A stretch of 64,000 nucleotides of DNA from Pseudofabraea citricarpa (taxonomy: Eukaryota; Ascomycota; Leotiomycetes; Helotiales; Dermateaceae), in contig JAPWGK010000001.1 in NCBI GenBank assembly GCA_029641185.1, positions 3,794,501-3,858,500 of the forward strand, written 5' to 3'. The first letter of the stretch is position 1. Each line of letters begins with the position of its first letter. Below the pieces are notes generated by a model. That model ran no database searches, had not been told where the DNA came from, and saw only the letters and a list, made by a program, of their open reading frames with translations. Shown here one piece after another: positions 22,027 through 34,862 of this stretch. The translations under genes were made by a program, and so were the position numbers.

Positions 22027-23252
22027 CAAAACATTTCTTGGTTGAGAAGTGACAGAGGCAAGTAGCGAGCCCGAATTTAAGCGACCTGGGAATAGGTTAA
22101 AGTGCGCAGAAAATTTGAATGTACTACTAACCCCATATTTATACGAACACCAAACCTGCCTCGGATATCGATACAGTTTGAACCATCCATAAGGTCGTAT
22201 GACATCGAAACCTGGTCGAACTGTCCGCACGATAAAAAAATCTTGGCACGCTAGATTTGTGGCCAAAGTACAGAGCCTTGTGCCCACCAACTTCCATCAA
22301 TATTTCCCAGTCTCACCCATACAAGGCACAACAAGTCTCGGCTCTACAACGTTGCATGCATTTTGATCACCTGTCACATATAGCCAAGTACAATTAAGCA
22401 ACAGATTCTCGGGTTTAAGCTCTAGAGTCGCCCCGGCCGTACCAGATCAAGTCATTCCTTCGTAAAGCATGACTGCCATTCCAACCCAGCTGAAGAGTCA
22501 TATCGTAAAAACCATTCCATTCGGGCGGTGGCTTTCCAACAAGGGAACTTCGAACGGAAAAGCAGAGAGTATCTGGATGCAACCAATTCGGATAAATAGG
22601 AGCAATATCGAATTATATCTAGGGCAGTAGAAAGGGTAGCACAGAGTGTGGCACAGAGTTCGGAGGTTGTTCCCAGAAGTGCCAAGCCAAGAAGGCACAG
22701 TCGTTTTCCCCCAACACCTATAGCTCCTCGCCTCCTAAATATCATTGTCGCTTACGCTCGTGGTCGTTTATCGACAGAAAAGGGGTCAGCTTATTATATT
22801 GGCTTGGCAAGGCTTAGCGCTCACATCTGCAGAGGCAACGAGATAAATAAGGCTGGGATTGGTCATTTGCCGTTTCCCCAGGTTTAAAAAAACGCCATTC
22901 AACTTGCGGTGTGGTCACGAACAAAAAGTTAAACGAGCACATGCCGGGATTAGTCGCGTGAACGTCTTTTCTTATCGCTAAAGTAAAACGGAAAGACAGA
23001 AACAAGTATTGGATATACCAGGCTTACCTCTCTGCTTTCTCGAATAGTACGTAAAAATAGTCTTTTAGGCTGGTTTTGCGAGAGCCTTTTACCGAGGCGT
23101 TTCATCTCATCATTCTGCTGTGACTCGGGACTCGGCCAAATCCAATGAGCTCATCTTTATATCCATTAAAATCTATAAATGATTTGAAGAACCAGCTTAG
23201 AAACTAATACATCAAGTTGTCCCTTATAATTTAATCATCTATCACTCATGCG
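22027..23252. promoter_or_regulatory. Divergent promoter region between two secreted-protein genes
   Basis: The 1.2 kb between opposed start codons holds no supported gene. A TATA-like element (TATAAAT) lies at 23174-23180, about 75 bp upstream of the SGNH hydrolase start. An out-of-frame ATG overlaps at 23248, five bases before the chosen start. Confidence 0.5.
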
Positions 23253-26200
23253 ATGCTTCTCAAGCTGCATAGCACATTAGCGGTGTTGTTAATCGCCTTC
23301 TTTGAATATGCATACGCATCAGCCATAATCCCACGCCAAAATGCCCTTAGGGTGATGGTCGTAGGTGACTCGATATCCCATGGTCAAGAAGGTGATTATA
23401 CTTGGCGCTATCGACTATGGCAATGGTTCAGAGCAAATAACATTCCTGTCGACTTTGTCGGCCCATACACCGGAACTCAGGAACCATCAGGACCAGTTCC
23501 GTTAACGCCTCCCCCCCTTCAAGGCGAGACTACGCCTGATGCGCCACCGAGAACAAATGGAAGATACGCTCTAGATGTTGATCCTGCCTTTGACAGCAAT
23601 CACTTCTCGGTCTGGGGTCGTCAAGTAGCACAGGACAAAGGCAGTATTGCTGATGTAGTGAGAGCTGACCCCCCAGATTACATGTTGGTTGAGCTTGGCT
23701 TCAATGATATTGGATGGTTTGTCAGCGGCGCCGAAGGGACTATTCAGAGTATGAAAGAATTCATCGACAATGCTCGTTCTGCCAAACCCGACATAAAATT
23801 TGCCGTTGCCAACGTTCCGTATCGTACTTTCATTGGAGGACGTGATGACCTACCAGTCTCAACTGATAGGTACAACGCACTTCTCAAGCAATTCATTCCA
23901 CAATGGAGCACTTCTCAATCCCCTATCGAGCTAGTCGAGTTCCGAGAGAATTATTCGTGCAAGTACCAGCCTCAATTAATCATTGATTAGCAACTGACCA
24001 TGCCAGGCGAACTTGATTCTTGTCCAGCTGGTTATGATGGTCTACATCCCAATATACTAGGTGAATATCAGATCGCCCAAGCATTTTCACGTACTTTAAA
24101 CTCGAGATACGGCCTTGGTAACTCAGCACTTGACGTTCCTGCCAACTTGCCTCGAAGAGCCTGTCCAATTCCCACTAATGTCAGAGCTGAAGCTGTTCCC
24201 TACGGTATAAGGGTGACATGGGATGCCCAGTTTGGTGTTAACGGATACAACATCCAAACCAAAAGAGGAGATGCCGGCTTCACGGATATTGGCTATACGA
24301 GCCAAGGCAACATGCACCATACAACCTGGACTTTAGATGGAGAAACATGGGCTTACATGATTCGTTCAAGTTGTGGGGATGTAATCAAGTCAGACTGGAC
24401 AGCTGCTGTCTCAGCTGTATCTAATCCAACAACACCTGATGGACCTCAGAATGTCAAGATCAACCCTTCCGGCAACGGGTTTACCGCATCTTGGGATGCA
24501 CCCCCGACCAGCCAAGCTATTGATCGATACGAAATCATCGCTTGGAATAGAGACACTCCTTGCAATTTCCCAATCTATACAAGCGTTAGAGGCAATTCTG
24601 TCGTCGTCAATAACCTCGTCGCTGGTGGACATTATGTTGTTGCAATGGTGACATGGTCAGACCAAGGATCTGGTTTTCCTACCGTGACTCGAAGCATAGC
24701 AGTGGGATACGGAACACCAGGGATACCAGCAAATTTCGGAGTCACTTCAGTAGACCCAACTACTGTTCTTCTCAGATATGCCAGTGATGCAGCAGCCGGT
24801 GGATATGTTTACTGGACTCGCAACATCAATAATGCCAGTGATGTTTCCACACCAGGAAGCTTCACAGGCGATTCGACGTGCTGGGGTATTTGGTTTCTCT
24901 TCCCAGGCGTGTGGAACTATGAATTCTGCGTTTCGGCTTTTAATGGCGACGCCGAATCGGGCAAATCGGCTTGTATTGTTGCTGATAGAAACTACGACGC
25001 AGGTGCATCGTGTCCAACCGCTCCAGTGGTTGATTGCGGCTTTGGCGCCCCAGGCCATGGGGGTGACGGAACGGGCCAACCTGGATCACCTGGAGGTGGT
25101 TCGCCTGGGGGAGGAGATGGTGGTGGTGGAGGTGGAGGAGGGTCATCGGGAGGTGATGGTGATGTATATGTGGGTCCAGGAGTCTGGGACGATCCGGACC
25201 ATGAGGTCCACTGTGAACCACCCTGTCTATTCATTCTGCCACCAAGAATCCTGGGAAGTCCAACGACAATCACTTTCTCACCTCTCACAACAACTTTGGA
25301 AGTTGCCTGGAGCGAACCCACGGGGTGGGTAAGGTACACACAGACAACGACCATAATCCTTCCGCCGCTGACAACGACGCAAATCGAATTCTGGGAGGAA
25401 ACGTTCAGTCAAACACAAGATGGGTTCACTACAACCTTTAGCCCCACTCCTCGCATCTTCCCTCCTCTTGTTACTATTACGAACGATCCGAACCCGCAAT
25501 CAACACCAGGTGTGACCCATCCGCCCGTCACCAGAACTATCACTCCAGTTCCCTATCCAACAGATACGCGTCAAGACGACGGAGATGACGATGATGACGA
25601 CGATGATTATCCTCCAATCAAGGCTAGCAAGGGAGATAAAGATGTTTGCCCTGTGAATTGTGGTAACCCTCCCTGCAGGAGTCTTGCTTGCAACAAATCT
25701 TGTCTACCATTCCCACCACTTCAGTGCCCTACTAAGAGTACCGGAGGAGATTTCCAAGATCCGGTAGACCCAGATAAAGGTATGTCAAGATCTATGGGCG
25801 GAAATTTCTTTAGCTGGCATGGCTCAAGAGTGTGGTGGTATTGCTCGCTTGCTCGCCTGCCCTAACCACTCTTGAATAATTATCAAAATCCTTCAAATCT
25901 TTCAGAACAAGCAATGCTAACTTTAAATAGGCGACGATGACGATGACGACGATGATGACGATGGTGAGAGCCTTTCTTGTTACAAGTCTTGTTCAAAAAC
26001 CACACAGATCACAGAAGCTAAGTAGCTACTGCGTACCACTTATCTTACCTCATCCAATTCAAAAGTCGACTCACCTGTCACACACTTCACAACGGATAAC
26101 ACATCATGTATTCTTCATGCTAATTAAGCATCTTCTAGATGACGACGACGATGATTCTCCAAGTTGTCCGGGGTTCACAGGTCGACCAGATGCACCAGGT

Positions 26201-26719
26201 GACCCCGTCAACCCACCAGCAGACAACCCAACCATCACAGATGGAGAATATCCCGGTCCGGGAGGAGGCGACGGAGGAGGGGGTGGTGGTGGTGGTGATG
26301 ATCCACCCGACACGCCCGACCCCGATACTGAAGTAGTAAGCTGCGACAACGACGGGATAGGCGTACCACGAGAGGGCGCCATCAATGCGATAGAGGAATT
26401 CTGCAACTCATACGAGGGGCTCACCATAACCGGCGGCGAAACCCTCGACAATAGCGATGATGAGTACGCATTTTGCCGCGGGGACCTCTCAACTGGACAG
26501 ACCATTTGTACTACCGTTGCGGTTAGCGTTAGCTGCAAAGAGGGATGTGAAATTCAAATCACAGGAGGAAACTCTAATCAAGAGTGTGGACGAGTCCTGA
26601 GGAGTGCGCTAGATGAGTGCCAGACTGAGATGGAAGATGGGAAGACGGGTGGACAAGTAGAAGATAATTGCTCTCTGTGGTTTTATAACCCAACGAGTAT
26701 TTATATAGGTGATGAGTAG
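23253..26719 (+). CDS. Secreted SGNH/GDSL hydrolase with fibronectin-III-like repeats and low-complexity tail, 1030 aa
   Basis: Exons are 23253-23958, 24007-25779, 25931-25963 and 26139-26719. A signal peptide (about 1-22) leads into an SGNH hydrolase domain: block I GDSISHG (Ser40), GFND (Asn151) and the Asp-His pair DGLHPN (about D246, H249). The catalytic triad is therefore complete once intron 1 is removed. That intron uses a GC donor (GCAAGT). Fibronectin-III-like modules follow at about 290, 380 and 474, then a Gly-rich linker. A Cys/Thr/Pro-rich part (CEPPC, repeats of the TTTIILPPLTTT type) resembles C-terminal regions of some fungal chitinases. Next come Asp runs, a second Gly-rich linker and a final Cys-containing domain. 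Such enzymes remove ester groups from cell-wall or plant polymers; the substrate here is unknown. Confidence 0.85.
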
Positions 26720-29700
26720 TATTTTTTTTTTTTTTTTTAGCTCTATTCCAGAGACTCCAGTCCGAAATATAATTAGTCTTGGTTGAATTTTGCCTGCCAA
26801 AGTTTTTCTTTCTTTTTTGCAACCAACCTAAATTTTGTACTTCAGCCATTCTTTGAATTTCAATAGAAATTAATAAGTAGAAAATGGACGAAAACCCTTT
26901 GAGTATCATTTAAGGGGGAAAAGGTGCCACTGGAGCTCAAATTAGCGATGCTTTAGCAAGGAGTCGTAAGCCGACGTCAAAAAAGGAAACAAGAGAGAAG
27001 AAAGAGAGAAGAAAAGTGAAATCGGAAAGACACTACTAGAAAGCAGATGTGCAATCATTCTGAGATGAAATATACTATCCAGAAGCAAGGGCAATTGTTG
27101 ATGAGAAGGCAAAGAAACCATGCTTTGCAGACCTAGCAATTGCGAGGTCAAAACAAGCTTGAACATACCCCGTACATAATCAGACGATGTAAAAACCTAA
27201 TCGGCACTGGGGGTTCTGCTCCAGCCTGTGATAAGATGATAAGGCCTGAAGCTATTCAGGGTTAAAAAACTCTACTTGAACTTTATTTCGGCTATCCTGG
27301 ATTCATTTGGCGAACAAATCGCTTAAAAGCCTCATGACAGCTCTGAGTCTCGTTTCTGGAAGAGAAATAAAAAAGGACCCGGTGGTTGAGAAGGATGGCA
27401 TAAAGACTTTGAGGTGATAGGAATTAGAATTGATGCAATCGTCTTTGGTTAATGTAAGAGAAAAGGCACTTTAAGTGGACTTGATAATGATTGCAGGATG
27501 GTAGCGACATCAGAACGTAACAGTGGAATCGTGACACACGTTTACAAAAAATCAGTTATGGCAATGAAGGTGTAAGGCGTTTAAGAACTTCAGATAATCA
27601 ATAGCTTGCAAATGGTGAAAAGTATTCGACATTTAAAGAATCTCAAATTATTATAAAACTTTTTTGACAGGAGTTGACTCCTTTAATTTCGACTCCATCA
27701 AGAAAAAAGAAATCTTAAAAAAAGAAATCGAAGTTAGAAGACAGCAATAGAAAAACTAACAAGACTTGAGTTAACAATAGGATGTATACAGCTATGCCAA
27801 TCTGCTTCAACCATCCGAGAAAGATAATCATGACTTTGAGAAACTTGTCTCCGTCCGAGTAATAAATTCTCTCCATATAAGTCAAAGAGAAGAGATATAT
27901 GAAATTTCTGCCGAGTTATCACACGGCGGCCTGGAAGTGCTCTTGATTTATAAGAAACCATGCGAACTACGTGGGTGCCTTAAATACAGCAAACAGAAAA
28001 AGAACATGTACTACTGCAAGAAACCTTCCATAACACACTGGGCTACCGCAACTGCTGTCTTTATAAGAACAAATAAGATGCGTTTGCAAGTTTCTGAGAG
28101 ATAACTTAACTTCAGAATGAAACTTCATTCTTACGAATGATGAAAGCCAATCCCATTCAAGAGCTGGAGTCTCACGAATACCAACAACGGAAGATCCGCC
28201 CTTGAACATCTACGAATCTAAAGAAAAATCCGGACGATTAGCTGGCGATAAAAACGGTAGCCGTATTTGGGGGCAAAACCAGCTACAATGCCGGATTATT
28301 ACGAGAGTCGCAGGATAACACAAGCTATCGTTAAAAAGAATACTAACTTACTTATAATGCGCGATTAAAACGCAAACGGGAATCCAGGGTTGCGAGGAGT
28401 AGGACAAGATTCGCAATTCCGTTTGCCAAGAAGGTGCTTTGCTCGCAGTAATATATGTGTGCTGTCCGCATGACCGACATCAAAGCAGTATTTCGTATTC
28501 GATATCTTAGCGGTCCGAAGCTCTGGCGCATACTTCTACGATATTGTTCCAAGAACTCGCTCCGCGCATCATCGCGGTTAAACTCCACGGTCGCGTTCGC
28601 ACACCGTTAACATCGGGAGCCGTTAGAAGCCGGCTGGATTTAGCAACCCAAGGAGAAGCTCACACCCGGGATTTTGTTGTCTCCAGTAGAGAGTCCTTCC
28701 AACCCTAGAAAGTGACTCTTTTGTAAATGTCAGCAATAGAAGGTCTGTGATATATTGACAGGAAGCAAATCGTGCGTGGCGCAGTATTCAACCAAGAGAG
28801 AAAGAGAAAAAAAAAAAGAGTGCTCGATAGTAACAAGTTTCAAAGAAGAATAAACCAAAATAAGTTCCAAGAAACAAACGGGAAATAAAAAAGAAACGGC
28901 GGTGAAGTATGTATATAAAGCTCTATACATGAGAGCATGCCAATGCTGACCAAAAGAGAAGTCGGAAGGATGATGACAAGACTCAAGAGAGAGGGGAAAC
29001 AGACATAATATAATAAGCTTCCCCCAAGGCTGAGTTGGATAAACCCCTGCATCTTTCTCGTTTCTCGTGAGAGGGATAGGCAAGCGAAGAAGGCGAAACG
29101 GAACAGAACGAATTGTTGCAAACAAATGAAAAAGAGCTGCGAACAACAAACTACGTCACCTCCGAGTCATCTCATCGTATCGCGGAGATGCTTCCTATCT
29201 TGAGGGGAAGCGAACTCTAAGGGCGATAACCCAACAATAGAACATAGCCAGGAATCCTCCATGGCTTCAGAAGACAACAAGCAGAAAAAACGGTACTCCT
29301 CCAAGCGACAATTATTCAAGTGCCTCACGGAACCGCCGTCAGCCAAAACAAATCACACAAAACAATCATCCTACTCGAACAAAACTGCGGACTCCGAAAG
29401 GAAAGAAAAAATCCCCCTCCTCCTCCGTTCAGTCTCGTGACGATGCGATTCATTCATGCAAAACAAGTTGAAAGGAAGCGACGAAACCACCAAGATCCCC
29501 AAGACCCCTTTACCTATCGCAACCACAGCCTCTCGCTTACGGAGGGAGAGGCGACCAGGATTTCCTCAGCCACGCAGGCACAGGGGGGGCGGATTCATGC
29601 TTTTCGCGTGCTCCGTCCCCCCCTGCTGCGGGCGCTTATGCAAAGGCCAAACCTTTTCCCAGGATTGGGATTGCGATTTGGGTGCCAGGGTAGTCAGGGT

Positions 29701-31731
29701 ATTCAGGGTCAGGGTCAGGGTCAGGGGGTTGCTGTGAGACTGAGACAGGTACGCGTAGAGTAGAGTGGAAGTGGAGTGGAGCGCCGGCGGAGAGCTGAGG
29801 TTGTACTGGAATTGGACTGGACTGGATTTGGATTTGAAGATGGAGATGGAGATAGGGTAGGTGCTTTCTTTAGATTGATCAATACTACCATATCAACGTC
29901 ATGGGCCATGGCACAGCATACAGGCAAGACACATAATAAGCAGCATCTAATTGGCTTCGATTTCTCTTTCTCTCTCTCTCCTTCTCTCTGCCGAGGTGGA
30001 AATAATTTACGCTTTCTTGAAATCTCGGGGCAGAAAGTTAGACAAGGTATGAGTGAGTGGACAAGAAAGCAAATCGGCAAACCCAAGAGATGCGAGAGAG
30101 GCAATTGATATCGCATTACTGCCTGCTGATAGGCCTGTCGCTTTGTTGTCATTCGCGGCACTATTATCAGTTATAGATAATATGCTTATACTTGCAGACA
30201 CGGGGGAAATGTTCAGCGATCAACCGGACAGGTATTGTCAGTCGTCATTAAATCAACCAAGTTGCAGCACGAGTAGTAGATAGATACAAATGAAGACCAA
30301 CACAAAAGACAAACCAAAAACCAAAAACAATCAAACAACGGCAAAAGGGCAAGAATAAGAGAGAGAAGAAGAGACGAAAGAAAGAAGAAAGAAAAGTGTG
30401 TTTGATGCACTGCCCATCATCGAGCACAGTACCGTTCGTCTCGAGAAGAAGAAGGAGAAGAGTTACCATCTTTTCCTCCTTGGCTTCTTCTTCTTTTCTG
30501 CCAACCAAAAGATCTCCTCAGTCCTGAAACCCGAGATCCTCGGCTCCACTTGCTTTGCCTTGCTCGCCTGCCACGTTACGCTACCTGTGCTGTGCTGTGC
30601 GCGCGTGCGGTAAGTGAAAAGAACCGAACCGAACCGACGCGTCGTTCATCCGGGTCCCTGTTCACGTTGACGTTGACGTCCACCTGTGTTGTCTGTCTCT
30701 CAAGCCAAGATTATTTTTGGGTGGGAAAAGAGAAGGGCAGATGATCCCCGCTCGGCTCTGGCGCAGCGCAGCGCAGGCATGAAGTACCGTACCGCAGCGC
30801 AGCGTAAACGGTTGTGCTATAGGACGGTGAATCAGATATGATTGCCCATCGCAAACTCGACACTGCTATTATTGTTGGCTGATGTGATGTGATGTTCGTC
30901 TCTACAGTACGTCCACTTCGTTTCGTTTGACTGGGGAAACCGCAGAGGGAGGAAAGTTTCTTTTCGGAGTCCGCAAGGCAGTTTAGCTATCTATTGGGCT
31001 TTTTTTTTCTTTTGTCAAATTTACTGTAAGACAGTTCTGATACTTGTACCCCCACTCATTCGTTGTAGGAGACTGTGAGAGAGCAAGGGAAGGGAGAAGA
31101 AGGGAACGGTACCTCATGTTCAACTCTCCCTCGAGAGTCGAGACACCAAAGGAAAATAACAGACGAAGGGTCTGATGAGAAAGAAGAACAAGAGGGCATC
31201 ACGACAAGAAAGAAAGAAAGAAAAGCTCATCAAGTATTCGGGGTTTTTTAATAATTTTCATATTTTTCTTGGTTGGTTTTCTGTTTATTTTCTTTGGGTT
31301 TCTTCTCGCAAGAAGAGGTGATAATGTACAGGGAATATAAAATATCTAGATACAAGAAGAGGTTTTTTTGCTGCCGTCCTGCTCGTATGTACAGGGATGC
31401 GAAGATCCGTCTCTCTCAGAGAGTTAACGAAAGAAATGAAAGAGGGAAGTCAGTTCCCTTGGTTGCGTAGGTGTATGTGCCTGTCTAATATGTTGGTTGT
31501 GCGCGCGTGTCGGTGTAATATATACAATCCCTCCCAATTTCCATTCCCATTCCCACCATTCTATGTTTGGCTCCAGTGTACCCCCGTTTTACTCCCTAGA
31601 TAAAAGCCCAGTTGATGTGTCGAAAATATGTGAGAGTGCGGTGCGCTGGTTTCGTGATAAGGCCGTTCGATCGCTGACTGCGCGGCAGTCTCGGGATATT
31701 CATAATGTGTACAAGAGAATCGGATGTGCAT
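26720..31731. other. Five-kilobase convergent intergenic region
   Basis: The SGNH hydrolase gene and the MFS transporter gene converge on this region. A T-run follows the first stop codon (26721-26738). 26740-28700 is AT-rich with several short minus-strand frames that cannot be linked by splice signals. 28700-31700 is richer in GA/CT tracts and looks like promoter-type DNA. TCAGGG repeats occur at about 29694-29728. A 59-codon basic frame starts at 29261, and frames of about 65-75 codons on both strands overlap at 30007-30283. None is strong enough to call. A non-coding transcript or a fast-evolving small gene is possible. Confidence 0.55.
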
Positions 31732-33349
31732 CTAAAACTTCTGGTGGAAAGAGCTGCGAGCGATCTTGCTTCTGAGTCTCTTTCCGAAGATGTACATGGG
31801 AATAGATAATCCCGAGACGGCCAAGTTGGCAATGGCAACAACGGTGAAGACGGACTTAGCACCGACCTGTTCAAACCAGCTGTTGACGAAGTTGCTCATA
31901 ACTAGCGACAGGAGCGCCTTGATGAAGTTCATGGTGACGAAAGCTTGTGCAGCGTGGGTAGGATGGCAATCCATGACATAGGTGAAAGAAGCGCTAGTAG
32001 CGAATGGGACACCAATGGTCTGGACGCCCAAGAAAAGGATAGGAATAGCGATGGGGGCACCGGCAGCGATGCTGTAACCGAATCCAATGTAAGCGACCGA
32101 GGTCAAGGAAGCGGCTGCTACCATAAGGAGAAGACGGAATTCGGGCTCGTAGACACCGTTGTTTCTCTTGGTAACAAACTGTACGACGAAATCGGCACAG
32201 TATCCAGAAACGAGTGTGCCGATAAGACCGGCACCGAAGAGAGGAAGGTTGGTAAGACCAATAGCGGAAGAGGAAAGGTTGTAAGGTGGTGCGGAGAAGA
32301 TAGTGTCCTGTAGAAGGGCGATGAGGGTTAAACCTGCAGCATAGATACTGTATGTGAAAGCGCTGAAGATAACAGCGGGGAATGTAACAAGTGGAAGAGG
32401 CTTGAAAGCAGTTCGAAAGAAAGAAGCGTTGGAGATACGGCCTTGGAAGATCTTTAGCTTTTCGCGGTAAGTTCTCTTGGTTTCGGGAATGGCGATCTCG
32501 TAAACTCGTAGCGATGACTTGTCGAAGATGACAACGGTTTCCTCCTTTGGTGCGAACCAGACAGTCTCAGGGACGAAGAAGTACATGGCTGGTAGAATGC
32601 CACCATAAATGAGACCACAGATACCGAAAGTGAATTTGAAGCCAAGATTTTGGATGATGAAACTGGCAATGACTTGACCAAGCTTGACACCACCCATGAC
32701 AAACAAGTTCCAAATACTCAACATCTTACCCTTCTCATGGATGAAGAACAACTCAGATACAGTGGCGCTGACAAGAGTCTCCAATGGAGCGGCAGCGAAA
32801 CCTTGAACTGCTCTCATAATCTCGAGTGATAAAAAGCTGTTGGCGAAGAAACCCCAAGCACTGGTACCGAAGAGACCCAAGGTGGAGATCAAGAATACTG
32901 GTCGCTTTCCCCATACTGCAGCGGCTGCGGCTGTGAAGAATGTTCCAGTTCCCGTTGTCAGTTGAAGGACACCGACAAGTCCCAAAGATATCTGATCCGT
33001 CTCTACGTTGAATGTCTCTGCTATCTGATCGAAGCCGGTGGTGATCATGGGACCGAGCGATACAGTGACACCGGAAGTTAATGCTAGTAATAGAAGGATG
33101 GTGAACTTGGTTGTATTCGACCTAGAAAGTTATAAGCCAGTGACCAGGTGTATCAAGCCAAGACCTGACATACCAGTTGAGGGGATCGTTAGGACTGTCG
33201 CTTGGCTGAGGGTTGAGAACGATCTCTCCTCTCTTTTTCGGCTCGGTATATTCCCAATCATCCAATTTTTCTGATGTGACATTGTCGTTGAGTCGAACGG
33301 TACCCGGTACATTTGGGTACTTCGGATCGTTTAGAATACCCCACCCCAT
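31732..33349 (-). CDS. Major facilitator superfamily transporter, 521 aa
   Basis: Exon 1 is 33349-33174 and exon 2 is 33121-31732, with a 52-bp intron. The splice restores the NDPLNWS motif that precedes helix 1 in fungal DHA1-type transporters. About twelve hydrophobic segments follow, split by a central cytosolic loop (roughly residues 260-300, rich in charged residues). Motif A-like sequence after helix 2 is present as WGKRPVFLIST, and helix 4 has RAVQGFAAAPLETLVSATVS. The predicted role is proton-coupled export or uptake of a small organic molecule; the substrate cannot be read from sequence. The C-terminus is short and basic. No biosynthetic gene adjoins it, so a general drug or metabolite exporter is as likely as a pathway-specific one. 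Confidence 0.88.
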
Positions 33350-34862
33350 TTTGAAAGACGCTCAAGTGCGGAAGTAAAGAAAGAATATCGAAGTCAAACA
33401 CCGCCGAAGGACCAACTCATGCCTTTTCCAAGAGTCGAAGTGAAATCCAGGAGAATCGAAGAGAAGATTTCACGGGCTCGCCAGCGATGATCCGCAAAGA
33501 ACGAGTATAGACGGAAAGAGAGAAAATGAGATGAGAAAAAATGAAGGTATCCTAAAAGATGAGGTGGAAGAAAAGCCGGGCTGAGATGACAGCATCGACA
33601 TACTTAACTGAACTAGAGCTGTGGAGATGGACCTACTAATTGGGAAACCTGATAAGGATCCATCAGTCCCCCACCGGCTGGCACGTACAGCAGTGGCTGT
33701 CTACCTCATAGAATCATAATAGAGTGGATAGTTTCATGGATAGGGCAGTGGATGAGGCCCAGAACGGCACTGCACAAGTGCACAGTGCACAGTGCCCATT
33801 GTGCCCTGGAGAGCCGCGAATCCATTTTTCCCTCTCCGCCCCGTAGCCCCCTTGGCATGGGTGGCCGTAGGTGCTGGGGAGGGGAGGGGAGACGATTGAT
33901 CTCGTCTGAACCTTTCAGTCGTCCTGCTCCCTCCCTGCTCCCTCGTCGAGTCCTCCCAATCACCCAGCAGCGCCTGTCCGTCCGAACGCCAGGATCCACC
34001 AGGCTATTCTGAGCAGTGAGCAGCAGTGGTGGGTGGACAAGCGAGAGTGGCAGTGACTCTGAGCGTTGATGCGATGGTCAGTTCACCGCTGGCGTTTGGG
34101 AATTCGTAGATCGTGTGCAGTTACTGCAATTCGAGTACCGCACAGAGTAGGTGCTGACGAGTCTCCTCGGTTGAAGGAGCGTCTTTGAGTCGTGAAAAGT
34201 GGCTCTCCGCGAATCTCCAAACTTGGCGGTAAGGATCAACCTGGACCTAGGCGAGGGGGACTCCTGTCAGATTTAGCGAAGCATTCATGCACCAGCATTC
34301 ACACTTTTCACAGGTGGTCGAAAATTCGAAATAGCCTGTCGTCCACCAACTGGCACCCAGGGGGGATAAGGCGTCGTGGGGGGCTCCTGGGAGTTCTGGA
34401 ATGCTGGAAGCCACTTGGCTCGCTAAGATCAGTGGCCCCTACTTGGCGATCGGAAGATTAATTTAGGGGCGAGGCATGCCCGGGGCTGGGACGAATGAAA
34501 GCCTAACCTGAGCCACATTACGATACGGCCCGCCTCCCGACGCTGGACCACGGCGCCATGGGTGTATCTGTAGGGAGCCGACAGTGGAGGGGACCTGGCC
34601 TGGCCTGCTGCTGGCTGGACGTTTGAGAGCCGCCGGCGTGTAATCTCTTTCGCTGGCCCGAAATGTTTGCATCCTCAAACACGACTCTCCGATATCTCTG
34701 GCCTTGGCTGCTAAAACACCAATTTATTTGGCGCAGCATGTGAGACCCGAATTTCGCAGCGACAATGGCCACTATGGACAGTGATTTGGAGAAGTCTTGA
34801 ATTCCGATCCCACTATACACTGCAGCATATAATAATAACCTCTGACGTCTGCCTCGCCGTCG
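33350..34862. other. Intergenic, upstream of the MFS gene and downstream of the methyltransferase
   Basis: No gene is supported. Short GTGCACA-type repeats lie near 33775-33800. The sequence is GA-rich directly upstream of the MFS start and moderately GC-rich elsewhere. ORFs on both strands overlap and lack domain character. Confidence 0.6.

Noticed and set aside
29694..29728. Interstitial telomere repeat
   Set aside because: The units read TCAGGG rather than TTAGGG and there are only about four; treated as ordinary simple repeat.
29261..30283. Small genes at 29261 (59 codons) and 30053 (76 codons)
   Set aside because: Neither has a domain, splice partner or clear promoter, and an opposing frame overlaps the second; kept only as candidates in the 5-kb gap.
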